Origin: Salinivirgaceae bacterium | GTDB lineage: Bacteria > Bacteroidota > Bacteroidia > Bacteroidales > SZUA-534 | Assembly: GCA_024405635.1 (NCBI GenBank) | Contig: JAKSOL010000004.1 | Location: 86,919-150,918, forward strand | Reading direction: 5' to 3' | DNA: 64,000 nucleotides | Shown: positions 43,746 through 53,798 of the stretch, in pieces | Numbering within the stretch: position 1 is the first letter of the stretch | Layout of the letters: every line of letters begins with the position of its first letter | Position numbers and translations under genes: made by a program | Notes under the pieces: model-generated | Told to the model about the DNA's origin: nothing | Seen by the model: only the letters and a program-made list of their open reading frames with translations | The model's database searches: none

Positions 43746-46694
43746 ATGAAAAGGTATTTGTGTAATCTATTGATTATTGCCTTTTTACTCGCGTTTTTAA
43801 CGTCGTGTAAAAAGCAATGTCGTGTAGTTACTTATACCGATTCAAATGGATTCGAATATCAAACTGTAACAACCGACCCATATTCGGTTAGGGTTTATAC
43901 TCTCAAAAATGGACTAAAGGTTTACTTGTCGGTAACGCACGATGAACCTCGCATTGTTACTCGCATTGCAGTTAAGGCAGGCTCAGTTGAAGACCCCGAC
44001 GACAATACAGGTTTGGCGCATTACCTTGAACACATGATGTTTAAGGGAACTCCGCGGCTTGGTACAATTAATTGGGAAAAAGAAAAACCCTTGCTCGATG
44101 AGATTGAACAATTGTACGAACAACATTATGTTGCTTCGTCTGAGGCTGAACGCAAAAACATTTATCGAAAAATTGATAGCGTTTCGTTCTTGGCATCAAA
44201 GTATGTAGTGCTTAACGAGATTGATGCACTATCGACAACAATTGGTGCTAGTCGTCAAAATGCTTTTACCGACAACGATATGTCGGTTTTTTATTGCGAA
44301 ATACCGTCAAATGAACTTGATAGATTTCTGCAAATTGAAAGTGAACAACTGCAGAATCCAGTAATGCGAGGTTTTCATACCGAATTGGAGTCTATTTACG
44401 AAGAATTTAACCAATGGCAAGATGGCGCAGGCGAGTCGGCGCTCTATGCAGCCCGATGGGGATTGGTTAAAGGTAGCCCATACGATCATGATGTTGCTGG
44501 TAAATCGGAGCATTTGCGCCGACCTTCAATAACGCTAATCAAGGAGTTTGTAAAGAATTATTACGTGCCAAATAATATGGCAGTGTGCCTTGCGGGCGAT
44601 TTTAATCCTGACGAGGCGGTGGCCTTGGTAAACAAATATTTTGGTAACGCTGAACCGCATCAAGTAGTTCGCCGGGAAGTGCCGCAACAAAAAAAACCGA
44701 CATGCCAAACCGATACTACCATTATCGATCCACAAGATGAATTTGTGGTTATTGGTTTTTTGGGCGGGGGCTATAATTCGTCCGACAAAAAATGTATTAA
44801 CTTGATTGATAATATATTATGCAACGAACAGTCGGGTTTGGTTGATATTAACATTAACAATCAGCAAACTGCGTCGTGGGCCGAAACCTTTATGTATCAG
44901 AACTATGCTAATGGCTATTTGTTTATGATGGGTTGGCCTAATGCAGGGCAAACGCTTGACGAGGTTAAAGATTTGTTGCTAGCCGAAGTTGAAAAGGTGA
45001 AAAATGGCGAATTTGACGATTGGATGCTTGAGTCAAATATTGCAGAAACTCAAATGTATAGCCAAAGCCAATTAAATTCGGCAAGCGGCATTTGTGAGCA
45101 AATGTCAGAGTGCTTTATTTTTGATGTTCCATGGATTTCGCGTGTTACTTACCCCGATAGCTTACAAAGTGTTTCAAAGGCGCAATTGGTTGAATTTGCA
45201 AAAACGTTTCTTACTAATCCAATGGTTGTGTACAAACGTCAAGGAGCCAATCCCAACCTTGTTAGAGTTGAAAAACCTCAAATTACCCCAATCGTTGGTT
45301 CGGGCCAATTGTATTCTGAATTCGGCAAACAGATATTGTCGCAAAAAGTTGAACCTATAGAACCTGTTTATGCCGATTTTGGCAAATCGATAAAGAAAAC
45401 CAAACTATCTGACGATATTTATTTTGACTATGTTTATTCATTGTCGCCGTCATTCAGTTTGAATTATGTTATTGAAATTGGTGAATACAATACCAATTGG
45501 ATTAAGCCCGCCTTAAAACAACTCACTCTTTTGGGCACCGACAAATACTCGTCAGACGAATTGCTAAATCAATTGTCAAGCTATGGTTTGTCGTTAACCA
45601 CTGAAGTGTATCCGCGCTACTCAGTCATTAAATTGTCGGGTGCCGAAAAAAATGCAGAAAAGGGAATGCAGTTGCTTGAACATATTTTATTAAACCTTAA
45701 GCCCGATAATCAAGTGTTTGATGAAATGGTTAACAACATTGCCGACGAGCATCAAAAGAATATGTTTGATCCAAAGTACATAGTGGCCACAGCGTTTCCC
45801 GAATATGCACGATATGGAAAAGATGCACCATTTCGTAACGGATTGTCATCGGAGCAAATGCGCGAAATAGGTAGCGTGGGCTTGGTGGATTTTATAAAAG
45901 AGCTCACAAGCTATCCACATCGTGTGTTCTATTATGGACAATCATCGTATCGCTCGGCTCTTAAAATTGTAAAAAAGTATCATAAGTTGCCTAAAAACAC
46001 GTTGCCTCCTCATCATTTGCGCGATTTTAAGGTTATAGCAGATGGAATTCCAAAAGTATATGTTGTGGATTATGAATCGCTACAAACTACGGCGCTATCA
46101 TTTGCAGTAGGCGAACAAATTACACCTCTGCTATTTGCTTACGACAGCGTTTTTAATATGCTGTATAATACAAAAAACACAATGAACACCATTCCACAAC
46201 AAATGTTGCGAGAATCGAAGGCTTTGGTTTACGATGTTTTGGCGCGATTTGTTATGCCTGACGATAGCAAAAGCCCAACATATATGCAGACGCAAATGAG
46301 CATGCAGAACGATAAACTAATATCGGCCTTAAGCGAAATGCAGAACGTTACAACCGAACTATATGTGCAACCCGAAAATTTGGAATCGGCATGTAAAACT
46401 CTTCAAAAACGCATCGAAACATCGCGAATAATAGGTGAAAATATTTATTGGACATGGCACAAACTTAAACTGATGAATATGGATTTTGATGTTCGCCGAT
46501 TAGTGTATGAACTGTCAAAAACTATTGATATCGAGATGTTTAACGACTATTTTATTGAAAATGTTGCGGGGCGCCAACAAACCATATTCCTTTTAGGAAA
46601 TAAGTCAGAAATGGATTTGGAGGCACTAAGCCGTTTTGGTGAAGTACAAGAGTTGACTCTTGACGAATTATTCAATGTAAATCAAATTAATTAA
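43746..46694 (+). CDS. M16 family metallopeptidase lipoprotein
   Basis: 982 residues. Lipoprotein signal with lipobox FLTS-C21. The inverted zinc motif HxxEH is intact (H92-YL-E95-H96 in GLAHYLEHMMFKG) with the downstream glutamate region LESIYEEFN near 217. The length covers two M16 halves (pitrilysin/insulysin type), the second without the zinc motif. It probably degrades peptides at the periplasmic face of a membrane. argR follows after 12 bases. It has a 130-base upstream gap without a clear promoter match. Confidence 0.92.
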   Translation: MKRYLCNLLIIAFLLAFLTSCKKQCRVVTYTDSNGFEYQTVTTDPYSVRVYTLKNGLKVYLSVTHDEPRIVTRIAVKAGSVEDPDDNTGLAHYLEHMMFKGTPRLGTINWEKEKPLLDEIEQLYEQHYVASSEAERKNIYRKIDSVSFLASKYVVLNEIDALSTTIGASRQNAFTDNDMSVFYCEIPSNELDRFLQIESEQLQNPVMRGFHTELESIYEEFNQWQDGAGESALYAARWGLVKGSPYDHDVAGKSEHLRRPSITLIKEFVKNYYVPNNMAVCLAGDFNPDEAVALVNKYFGNAEPHQVVRREVPQQKKPTCQTDTTIIDPQDEFVVIGFLGGGYNSSDKKCINLIDNILCNEQSGLVDININNQQTASWAETFMYQNYANGYLFMMGWPNAGQTLDEVKDLLLAEVEKVKNGEFDDWMLESNIAETQMYSQSQLNSASGICEQMSECFIFDVPWISRVTYPDSLQSVSKAQLVEFAKTFLTNPMVVYKRQGANPNLVRVEKPQITPIVGSGQLYSEFGKQILSQKVEPIEPVYADFGKSIKKTKLSDDIYFDYVYSLSPSFSLNYVIEIGEYNTNWIKPALKQLTLLGTDKYSSDELLNQLSSYGLSLTTEVYPRYSVIKLSGAEKNAEKGMQLLEHILLNLKPDNQVFDEMVNNIADEHQKNMFDPKYIVATAFPEYARYGKDAPFRNGLSSEQMREIGSVGLVDFIKELTSYPHRVFYYGQSSYRSALKIVKKYHKLPKNTLPPHHLRDFKVIADGIPKVYVVDYESLQTTALSFAVGEQITPLLFAYDSVFNMLYNTKNTMNTIPQQMLRESKALVYDVLARFVMPDDSKSPTYMQTQMSMQNDKLISALSEMQNVTTELYVQPENLESACKTLQKRIETSRIIGENIYWTWHKLKLMNMDFDVRRLVYELSKTIDIEMFNDYFIENVAGRQQTIFLLGNKSEMDLEALSRFGEVQELTLDELFNVNQIN

Positions 46695-46706
46695 TCATAT
46701 TGAAAA

Positions 46707-47180
46707 ATGGGACAAAAAGCAGACAGACACACCGCAATAGCAGAATTGGTTACTAATAATGAAGTAACCTCGCAAGAAATGCTACTTGACATGCTTAAAG
46801 AAAAAGGCATTGTTGCAACACAAGCAACATTGTCGCGCGATTTAAAACGAATGAAAATATTTAAACGCTCGTCAATATTAACTGGAAATTATTGCTACGC
46901 CTTGCCCGAAACTATAACTACAGCACCAGTAACATCAACCACGTCGCCTCTTGATGGTTTAGTGTCAATTGAATTTTCGGGTAGCATGGCAGTTGTAAAA
47001 ACACTTCCAGCGTATGCTCAACCAGTGTCGCAAATAATTGATGATGCACAAATGGTTGAAATAGCAGGAACTATTGCAGGTAATGATACTATATTAATGG
47101 TGTTGAGAAATGGCTTTACAAAGAAACAAGTAAAACAAACCTTGCTTTCAAAATTCCCAAGCATAAAGGATAAATTATGA
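46707..47180 (+). CDS. argR: arginine repressor ArgR
   Basis: 157 residues. N-terminal winged helix (DRHTAIAELVTNNEVTSQEMLLDMLKEKG ... ATQATLSRDLKRMKIFK) and C-terminal arginine-binding hexamerisation domain (SMAVVKTLPAYAQPVSQIID, AGTIAGNDTILMVLRNG). It represses arginine synthesis genes when arginine is bound. No arg genes are near it here; it lies 12 bases after the M16 peptidase, so co-transcription is likely. Confidence 0.94.
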   Translation: MGQKADRHTAIAELVTNNEVTSQEMLLDMLKEKGIVATQATLSRDLKRMKIFKRSSILTGNYCYALPETITTAPVTSTTSPLDGLVSIEFSGSMAVVKTLPAYAQPVSQIIDDAQMVEIAGTIAGNDTILMVLRNGFTKKQVKQTLLSKFPSIKDKL

Positions 47181-47257
47181 TTGCTAATTGGTTTTTGATA
47201 CCGAAAATCTCTTACATTTACGCACAAAATTGATTATCAATTAAAACACATATCTCT

Positions 47258-47395
47258 ATGAAGAAAATAACCTACATCGCATTGTTTGTTATGTTGAGTG
47301 TTGCTTTCTTAAGTTCTTGCAAATCATCTGGCGGAACTTGCCCAGCATATTCAGATAACGGAGCACAGCAAACAGAGCAACTTGCTCAACGCTAG
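47258..47395 (+). CDS. small lipoprotein, 45 residues, CPAYS motif
   Basis: ATG 47258 to TAG 47395. Signal peptide with lipobox LSSC (KKITYIALFVMLSVAFLSSC), then KSSGGTCPAYSDNGAQQTEQLAQR. The CPAY-type motif after the lipidated Cys recurs in tiny Bacteroidota lipoproteins. It has its own terminator 10 bases after the stop. Function unknown; its clean signal sequence, stop and terminator make it a real gene. Confidence 0.75.
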   Translation: MKKITYIALFVMLSVAFLSSCKSSGGTCPAYSDNGAQQTEQLAQR

Positions 47396-47405
47396 CAGAA
47401 AAGAG

Positions 47406-47429
47406 CCTCTTAAAAAGAGGTTTTTTTTT
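47406..47429 (+). terminator. terminator of the small lipoprotein gene
   Basis: CCTCTT pairs with AAGAGG around AAA, followed by nine T. Short stem but ideal T run. Confidence 0.7.
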
Positions 47430-47603
47430 GCTCAAAAACTACTCGCTATATTCTGTTTGCTACAATGCTTGGCTAAGTAGCATTGCGTCGGTACTCTTAT
47501 GGTGAGTTTTTTCTTCTACCATAGTCGCGAAAAGAGAAAGGAGTTGCGGGTTAAGTTTTTGATAGATAGATGATTGTGGGTGAGTAAAAATGTGGAGTAA
47601 TTG

Positions 47604-47635
47604 TTTGCTTATATTTGCTCTATTATCTACATTTG
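47604..47635 (+). promoter_or_regulatory. gapA promoter
   Basis: TTTG (47604-47607), 20 bases, TACATTTG (47628-47635). A second TATATTTG lies at 47610-47617, so two overlapping starts are possible. The leader is about 55 bases and very A/T rich just before the ATG, usual for strongly expressed Bacteroidota genes. Confidence 0.6.
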
Positions 47636-47681
47636 TGCGATTTTTTGAAAAAGGAAAGAGACATTTTTTTTAATATTTTAA

Positions 47682-48692
<1,011 letters not shown>

Positions 48693-48711
48693 TTTTTCCG
48701 ATAATCAATAT

Positions 48712-48742
48712 AAAAAGCCATCCTTCGGGGTGGCTTTTTTTT
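48712..48742 (+). terminator. gapA terminator
   Basis: AAAAAGCCATCC-TTCG-GGGTGGCTTTTT: 12 bp stem with one wobble, a stable TTCG tetraloop and a T run, 20 bases after the stop. Confidence 0.92.
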
Positions 48743-48745
48743 GTC

Positions 48746-49122
48746 TATTGTTCACTTTTGTGTTGGGTTTGGTTAAGTCATGGATTGTGTTAATAAATTC
48801 TCAGATCGAACCGTTTGTTATAGTTACAATTATCTAAACCATTATACGTCCCATAAAATATCTCACTATCTACTTTTGAAAGAAGTTTAGATTGGGTGGA
48901 TATTTTTGTGTATCTGTTGTTATGCATGTAATGGGGTTGTTTATGTTATTGAAAATCAAATAATAATAATTGTTGATAATATCCTGTAGTTGGTTCTGCA
49001 AGCAAAAAACACATGTAGTATTAGTAGGATTGAATATGAAAATAAGGCCGATAATTCAAAAGGTGAGCTCTTTTTGGAGATTTTTGATGATTAATGACGG
49101 GTTTAATTAAGTGTCATAATAG
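48746..49122. other. AT-rich gap between gapA and the accessory island
   Basis: About 380 bases with no supported gene or repeat. Base composition is more AT-rich than the flanking core genes, matching the two genes to its right. Confidence 0.4.
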
Positions 49123-49130
49123 TATATTTG
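49123..49130 (+). promoter_or_regulatory. -7 element before the small secreted protein
   Basis: TATATTTG, 35 bases upstream of ATG 49166. No TTG at the expected distance. Confidence 0.4.
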
Positions 49131-49165
49131 GATAATTTTATACAATTGATTGAAACTATAAATGT

Positions 49166-49540
49166 ATGAGTATGAAGAAAATGCTATTATTCTTGGTGTC
49201 TATATTTTTTTCAGTTAGTGTGTGTGCTGAAGAAGTTAGTCCTACTTTTAATGTGGAGATTGAACGCAAGGTTAGCTATATTGATATTGAGGGTGAAATG
49301 TACTATGATTGTGTAGTTGCTATTAGAGCTAGTAGTGCGACCGTATCTGTGGTGTCCGTGCAAATAAAGGATAAAAACGGCAAACGAATATATGTTAGGA
49401 AGTTTAAGGGTTCTTATCTATATATTTTTAGTAGTGGACAAATTCAAATAGGCAAGCCTCGTTTTGACAAGGTGGTGATATATAGTAGGCCATATGGTTC
49501 TTATGTCGGTAAGATAAGGGAGAAAGAAGGTGTATATTAG
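49166..49540 (+). CDS. small secreted protein of unknown function
   Basis: 124 residues; ATG 49172 is an alternative start. Signal peptide KKMLLFLVSIFFSVSVCA-EE, then a single beta-rich domain (FNVEIERKVSYIDIEGEMYYDCVVAIRAS, VVSVQIKDKNGKRIYVRKF, YLYIFSSGQIQIG). No family was recognised. It is AT-rich and uses agt/aga/ata codons more than core genes. It lies 30 bases before a CoiA-like gene and may be expressed with it. Confidence 0.6.
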   Translation: MSMKKMLLFLVSIFFSVSVCAEEVSPTFNVEIERKVSYIDIEGEMYYDCVVAIRASSATVSVVSVQIKDKNGKRIYVRKFKGSYLYIFSSGQIQIGKPRFDKVVIYSRPYGSYVGKIREKEGVY

Positions 49541-49570
49541 GGCGGAATGGATTAATAATGTTGGTTTTAT

Positions 49571-50629
49571 ATGCTAGGGGTTAAATACAAATATGCATAC
49601 AACCAAAACGGAGAACTAGTTGATGCTAGTTTAATTATACCGCTTATAGAGCAAAATCCATCTGTAAGAAAGATGGAATATCGTTGTATTGAATGTGGTG
49701 AAATAATTAGACCTCGAGGAGGATCAAGATCTCCGCATTTTTATCATGAAAACCATAATTGCAATCCGGAAACATATCTCCATAAACTAGCTAAACTTCG
49801 CATCAAACAAGCATTTGATGCTCAAAAAGAATTTTTTATTTCATTACCTAAAATATCTACTTGCACTGACGTTAACACTTGCAAATTTGCAATAGGTTTA
49901 TGTAAAGAGAGTCTATCTTCAGAATCGTTTGATTTAAAAAAATGGTTCGACACTTGTGAATTGGAAAAGGTGGTGGGCGGTTTTATTGCAGATATTGATT
50001 TGTATAAATCTGACAATCCTAATCGTTCTCATATCATGATAGAAGTTCAAGTTTCGCATCCTTGTACAAAGGAAAAATGGGACTCTCCATATAGAATAAT
50101 TGAAACCAAGGTAATCCGGAAAGAAGAAGATATTGAACGGATTATTCAACAAGGATTTGATTCTTCAAATTGTAGAATAAATGAGAGGTTTAAGGTCTTT
50201 CGAAAAAATGAGAGAATGGAATCAGATCACATTCAACGGTTTTATTATTTCAAAAGTGGAAAAGCATATGTAAAATCTCCTTTCCCAACAGGAGATTATG
50301 AAAATGATTTTAAATCATATGTTAATTGTCGGTCAAGGAATAAGAAGAAAAAAAATAATTCAATGTTTGAATTGAACGTAGAAGCTGATTATTTAGGAGA
50401 ACCGAATGTTTTGCAAGTAGGTTTGTTGTATTTATATATGAAGCATCGGATAAAGAATTGTTTAATATGTAAATACTATTACTACGAAGGGGTTTTGTCT
50501 CGGTGTAACTTGTATAAGAAGTATGGAACGCCTCACAATCCTGAACAACCATATGCTAAAATATGTAATTATTTTAGAGCTATGGACTATAACCCTCAAG
50601 ATGTAGAATCAAAAGTGGAGGAAGTATAA
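49571..50629 (+). CDS. CoiA-like putative nuclease
   Basis: 352 residues, no signal peptide. Residues 39-59 (CIEC ... RSPHFYH, with C39, C42, H56, H59) resemble the small zinc-binding head of CoiA-type competence proteins. The segment GGFIADIDLY ... HIMIEVQVSH (D141/D143, E158, Q160) fits a PD-(D/E)xK nuclease core of the D...ExQ form. The C-terminal part has four spaced cysteines (C297, C300, C312, C332) that could bind zinc or an iron-sulfur cluster. CoiA acts in natural transformation of Firmicutes; relatives occur in accessory and mobile regions elsewhere. AT-rich, poor codon match with neighbours, and no competence genes nearby, so nuclease activity and role are inference. Confidence 0.6.
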   Translation: MLGVKYKYAYNQNGELVDASLIIPLIEQNPSVRKMEYRCIECGEIIRPRGGSRSPHFYHENHNCNPETYLHKLAKLRIKQAFDAQKEFFISLPKISTCTDVNTCKFAIGLCKESLSSESFDLKKWFDTCELEKVVGGFIADIDLYKSDNPNRSHIMIEVQVSHPCTKEKWDSPYRIIETKVIRKEEDIERIIQQGFDSSNCRINERFKVFRKNERMESDHIQRFYYFKSGKAYVKSPFPTGDYENDFKSYVNCRSRNKKKKNNSMFELNVEADYLGEPNVLQVGLLYLYMKHRIKNCLICKYYYYEGVLSRCNLYKKYGTPHNPEQPYAKICNYFRAMDYNPQDVESKVEEV

Positions 50630-50750
50630 TTGCCTAATAATAATCGGTTAATGGATATTGTTATGTCATTGTAAATATTACTTCTCTCGTTTTCAATTTC
50701 TTAAAGTTGCTTCCGTCTAACTGTCGGTTTTCACTTTCACTTCTCTCAAT

Positions 50751-50758
50751 TATATTTG
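50751..50758 (+). promoter_or_regulatory. -7 element of rlmD
   Basis: TATATTTG, 31 bases upstream of ATG 50789. It ends before the TTG at 50771, and the leader length favours ATG 50789 as the start. Confidence 0.45.
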
Positions 50759-50788
50759 TGCCACAATTGATTGAAAATAGCATTTAAT

Positions 50789-52192
50789 ATGTCGCGAAAG
50801 AAGAATCAAAAAAACGTGTTCGAAAATATTGAGATAACCGACATTGCCGCAGAGGGAATGGCAATAGGACACTACGATGGTATGGTGGTTTTTGTACCAA
50901 TGGCTATACCTGGCGATGTGGTTGATGTTGAAGGGAAAATTAAACATAAGCGATACATTGAAGGTCATATTGCGCGTTTTGTTGAATATAGTAAAGACCG
51001 CGTAGAACCATTCTGTAAACATTTTGGAGCTTGTGGAGGTTGCAAATGGCAAATTTTGCCTTACGAAAAGCAAATCGCATACAAGCAAAAGCAAGTGGTT
51101 GATAACCTTACTCGCATTGGTAAGATTGATTTGCCCGAAGTGATGCCAATATTGGGTAGTGCTAAAACTCAAGAATATCGAAATAAACTAGAGTTTACAT
51201 TCTCGGTAAAACGATGGTTGACAAATGAGGAAATGGAAAATCCAGAAATTGAAACTCGTGGTGTTGGTTTCCATGTGTCAAACTTCTTCGACAAGGTTGT
51301 CGATGTGGAAAATTGCTACCTCATGTCAGAGCCTATAAACCAAATACGCAATGCGTTGCGCCAATTTGCGTTCGATAATAACCTTACATTTTACAATCAA
51401 CGCGAACATGTAGGCTTGTTGCGCAATGTGGTTGTGCGTAATTCAAACACAGGCGGACTGATGGTTATTATGATATTTGGCGAAGACGACGCACAAGGAA
51501 TTGAAAAGGTAATGTCGTTCCTTAAAGCACAGTTTCCTGCCATTACATCGTTGTTGTACATAGTTAATCAGAAATTAAACGACACATATACCGATTTGCC
51601 AGTTGAGTGCTACGCCGGCAACGATTATTTAATAGCCCAAATGAACAACTTGAAGTTTAAAGTGGGTCCTAAATCGTTTTACCAAACCAATACCGACCAA
51701 GCAATAAACCTTTATCAAGTGGCAAAAGACTTTGCTGAACTAAAAGGCGACGATGTGGTTTACGACTTATACACCGGAACAGGAACAATTGCGTGCTTTG
51801 TTGCCGATAAAGCTAGTCAAGTGGTTGGTATAGAGTATGTTGAGTCGGCAATAGTTGACGCAAAAGTAAATGCTGAGATGAATAAACTCAACAATTTGAA
51901 GTTCTTTGCAGGCGATATGAAAGATGTGTTGACCGACGAATTTATTGCAAAGCATGGAAAGCCAAACGTAATAATAACCGATCCTCCACGCTCAGGAATG
52001 CACCCCGATGTGGTTCAAACAATATTGCGCACAGCACCCGAACGAATAGTTTACGTAAGCTGTAATCCGGCAACTCAAGCACGCGACTTGGAAATGATGA
52101 AGGAATATTACACTGTTACTAAAGTTCAGCCAGTTGATATGTTTCCACACACCCATCACGTTGAAAACGTGGTGCAGCTGATAAGAAAATAG
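50789..52192 (+). CDS. 23S rRNA (uracil-C5)-methyltransferase, RlmD/TrmA family
   Basis: 467 residues from ATG 50789. TRAM domain at ~15-70, iron-sulfur cysteines in FCKHFGACGGCKW near 78-90, SAM-binding VYDLYTGTGTIACFVADKASQVVGIEYV near 325-352, and IITDPPRSGMHPDVV plus the catalytic cysteine in VSCNPATQARDL. The family makes m5U in 23S rRNA (U1939 for RlmD, U747 for RlmC), and exact site specificity cannot be read from sequence. radC starts 4 bases after its stop. Confidence 0.92.
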   Translation: MSRKKNQKNVFENIEITDIAAEGMAIGHYDGMVVFVPMAIPGDVVDVEGKIKHKRYIEGHIARFVEYSKDRVEPFCKHFGACGGCKWQILPYEKQIAYKQKQVVDNLTRIGKIDLPEVMPILGSAKTQEYRNKLEFTFSVKRWLTNEEMENPEIETRGVGFHVSNFFDKVVDVENCYLMSEPINQIRNALRQFAFDNNLTFYNQREHVGLLRNVVVRNSNTGGLMVIMIFGEDDAQGIEKVMSFLKAQFPAITSLLYIVNQKLNDTYTDLPVECYAGNDYLIAQMNNLKFKVGPKSFYQTNTDQAINLYQVAKDFAELKGDDVVYDLYTGTGTIACFVADKASQVVGIEYVESAIVDAKVNAEMNKLNNLKFFAGDMKDVLTDEFIAKHGKPNVIITDPPRSGMHPDVVQTILRTAPERIVYVSCNPATQARDLEMMKEYYTVTKVQPVDMFPHTHHVENVVQLIRK

Positions 52193-52196
52193 CCCA

Positions 52197-52895
52197 ATGT
52201 CAGACATAGAAAAAAATACGCCTATAAAAGAATGGGCACGCGACGAACAACCTCGCGAAAAGTTAATTGACAAAGGGCCTGATGCCTTGTCTAATGCCGA
52301 ACTATTGGCAATACTCATATCAACGGGAACTACAAAATACAGTGCCATTGATTTAGGTCGAAAAATTATGCAACTGGCCGATAATAGTTTAGATGTGCTA
52401 GGTCGGTTGTCGGTTAAAGATTTGATGAAGATTAATGGAATAGGCGAGGCCAAAGCAGTGACTATTGTTACAGCAATGGAATTAGGTCGAAGAAGGCTTA
52501 AAGATGGAGTGCCAGCTGCTGAAATATTTAATGCTCCAGAAAAAATAGCGGCACTAATGGCCCCAAGGTTAGCAGACCTAACACAAGAAGAATTTCATGT
52601 GTTGTACCTAAAACAAAATTTGCAACTGATAAAGGAAGAAACAATTTGTACTGGAGGTTTAACAAGTACCATGGTTGACATACGGCTGGTTATGCGTCAT
52701 GCACTCGAAAATTTGGCCGTAGCAATGATTTTGGTGCACAACCATCCGTTAGGAAATCCAAAACCAAGCGAGGCAGATAAACAACTGACTAGTCGCATAA
52801 AAGAAGCATCAGCAATGCTTGACATAAAAGTAATTGATCATGTAATAGTGGCAGGACATAAGGTATTTAGTTTTAGCGAAGAAGGTTTGTTGTGA
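52197..52895 (+). CDS. radC: RadC family JAB-domain protein
   Basis: 232 residues. N-terminal helix-hairpin-helix (LMKINGIGEAKAVTI, ~75-90) and a JAB1/MPN-like metalloprotease domain with H-x-H-x7-S-x-x-D (VHNHPLGNPKPSEAD). Named for DNA repair, but a repair role has been questioned and the true activity is unsettled. It is chromosomal, directly after the rRNA methyltransferase. Confidence 0.92.
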   Translation: MSDIEKNTPIKEWARDEQPREKLIDKGPDALSNAELLAILISTGTTKYSAIDLGRKIMQLADNSLDVLGRLSVKDLMKINGIGEAKAVTIVTAMELGRRRLKDGVPAAEIFNAPEKIAALMAPRLADLTQEEFHVLYLKQNLQLIKEETICTGGLTSTMVDIRLVMRHALENLAVAMILVHNHPLGNPKPSEADKQLTSRIKEASAMLDIKVIDHVIVAGHKVFSFSEEGLL

Positions 52896-52908
52896 GCAAA
52901 AAAACAGG

Positions 52909-52938
52909 TTGTTTTTTCTGCTACCCTGAATAACTTTG
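52909..52938 (+). promoter_or_regulatory. rpe promoter
   Basis: TTG (52909-52911), 19 bases, TAACTTTG (52931-52938), 28 bases before ATG 52967. A complete consensus match. Confidence 0.6.
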
Positions 52939-52966
52939 CCAATCAAAAAAATCAATAAACATAAAA

Positions 52967-53632
52967 ATGGAAGCAAAAGTAGCACCATCGTTGTTGTCGG
53001 CTGATTTTGGCAATTTGGCGCGCGATGTTGAAATTGTAAACAATAGTTTAGCCGATTATATCCACGTTGACATTATGGACGGCGTGTTTGTTCCAAACAT
53101 TTCAATAGGATTTCCTGTAATGTCGGCGATTAAAAAAGCAGCACGCAAGCCACTTGACGTACATCTTATGATTTCAAATCCCGATGCCTATATCGATCGT
53201 TTTTGTGAAGCAGGTGCCGATATACTTACAGTCCACTACGAAGCATGCACACATTTGCATCGCACAATTGAGCACATTAAGTGCTTCGGGAAAAAAGTTG
53301 GAGTAGCAATTAATCCACACACACCAGTTGAGGTGCTTACCGATATTATAGCCGACATTGATTTAGTGCTGATTATGACTGTTAATCCTGGGTTTGGAGG
53401 GCAATCATTTATCGAGCATTCATATAATAAACTCAACCGTTTACGCGAAATGATTGAAAAACAAGGAGCCAATGTTATGGTTGAGGTTGATGGAGGCGTA
53501 TCGTTAAAAAATGCAGCAAAATTGGTTGAACACGGAGTAGATATTTTGGTGGCTGGTAACTCGGTTTTTGGTTGCGTTAATTCAACCGAGGCTATCGAAA
53601 ATTTGAAAAAACTCAACGACGGAGCGAAATAG
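52967..53632 (+). CDS. rpe: ribulose-phosphate 3-epimerase
   Basis: 221 residues. TIM-barrel signatures: APSLLSADFGNL, VDIMDGVFVPNISIG, DVHLMI, MTVNPGFGGQSF and EVDGGV. Interconverts ribulose-5-phosphate and xylulose-5-phosphate in the pentose phosphate pathway. It has its own promoter and is followed by a 166-base gap. Confidence 0.96.
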   Translation: MEAKVAPSLLSADFGNLARDVEIVNNSLADYIHVDIMDGVFVPNISIGFPVMSAIKKAARKPLDVHLMISNPDAYIDRFCEAGADILTVHYEACTHLHRTIEHIKCFGKKVGVAINPHTPVEVLTDIIADIDLVLIMTVNPGFGGQSFIEHSYNKLNRLREMIEKQGANVMVEVDGGVSLKNAAKLVEHGVDILVAGNSVFGCVNSTEAIENLKKLNDGAK

Positions 53633-53771
53633 TTTCGTTGTAAGTAACTGATTTTTGGAAACAAAACAGCGTAATGTTGCCGCGCACAAAAAAGACGGTC
53701 GCAATCGTCAAACAAAATCATTTGTTTACCAAAATGAAGTATAGTAACAGACAAAAATTTATAAATAACTA

Positions 53772-53779
53772 TATATTTG
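53772..53779 (+). promoter_or_regulatory. -7 element of the lipoprotein gene at 53799
   Basis: TATATTTG, 20 bases before the ATG. No clear TTG box upstream. Confidence 0.45.
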
Positions 53780-53798
53780 TAGAACCAATAATAGTGTT

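Noticed and set aside
49571..50629. Prophage or integrative element boundaries
   Set aside because: No integrase, att-like repeats or structural genes around the AT-rich pair.
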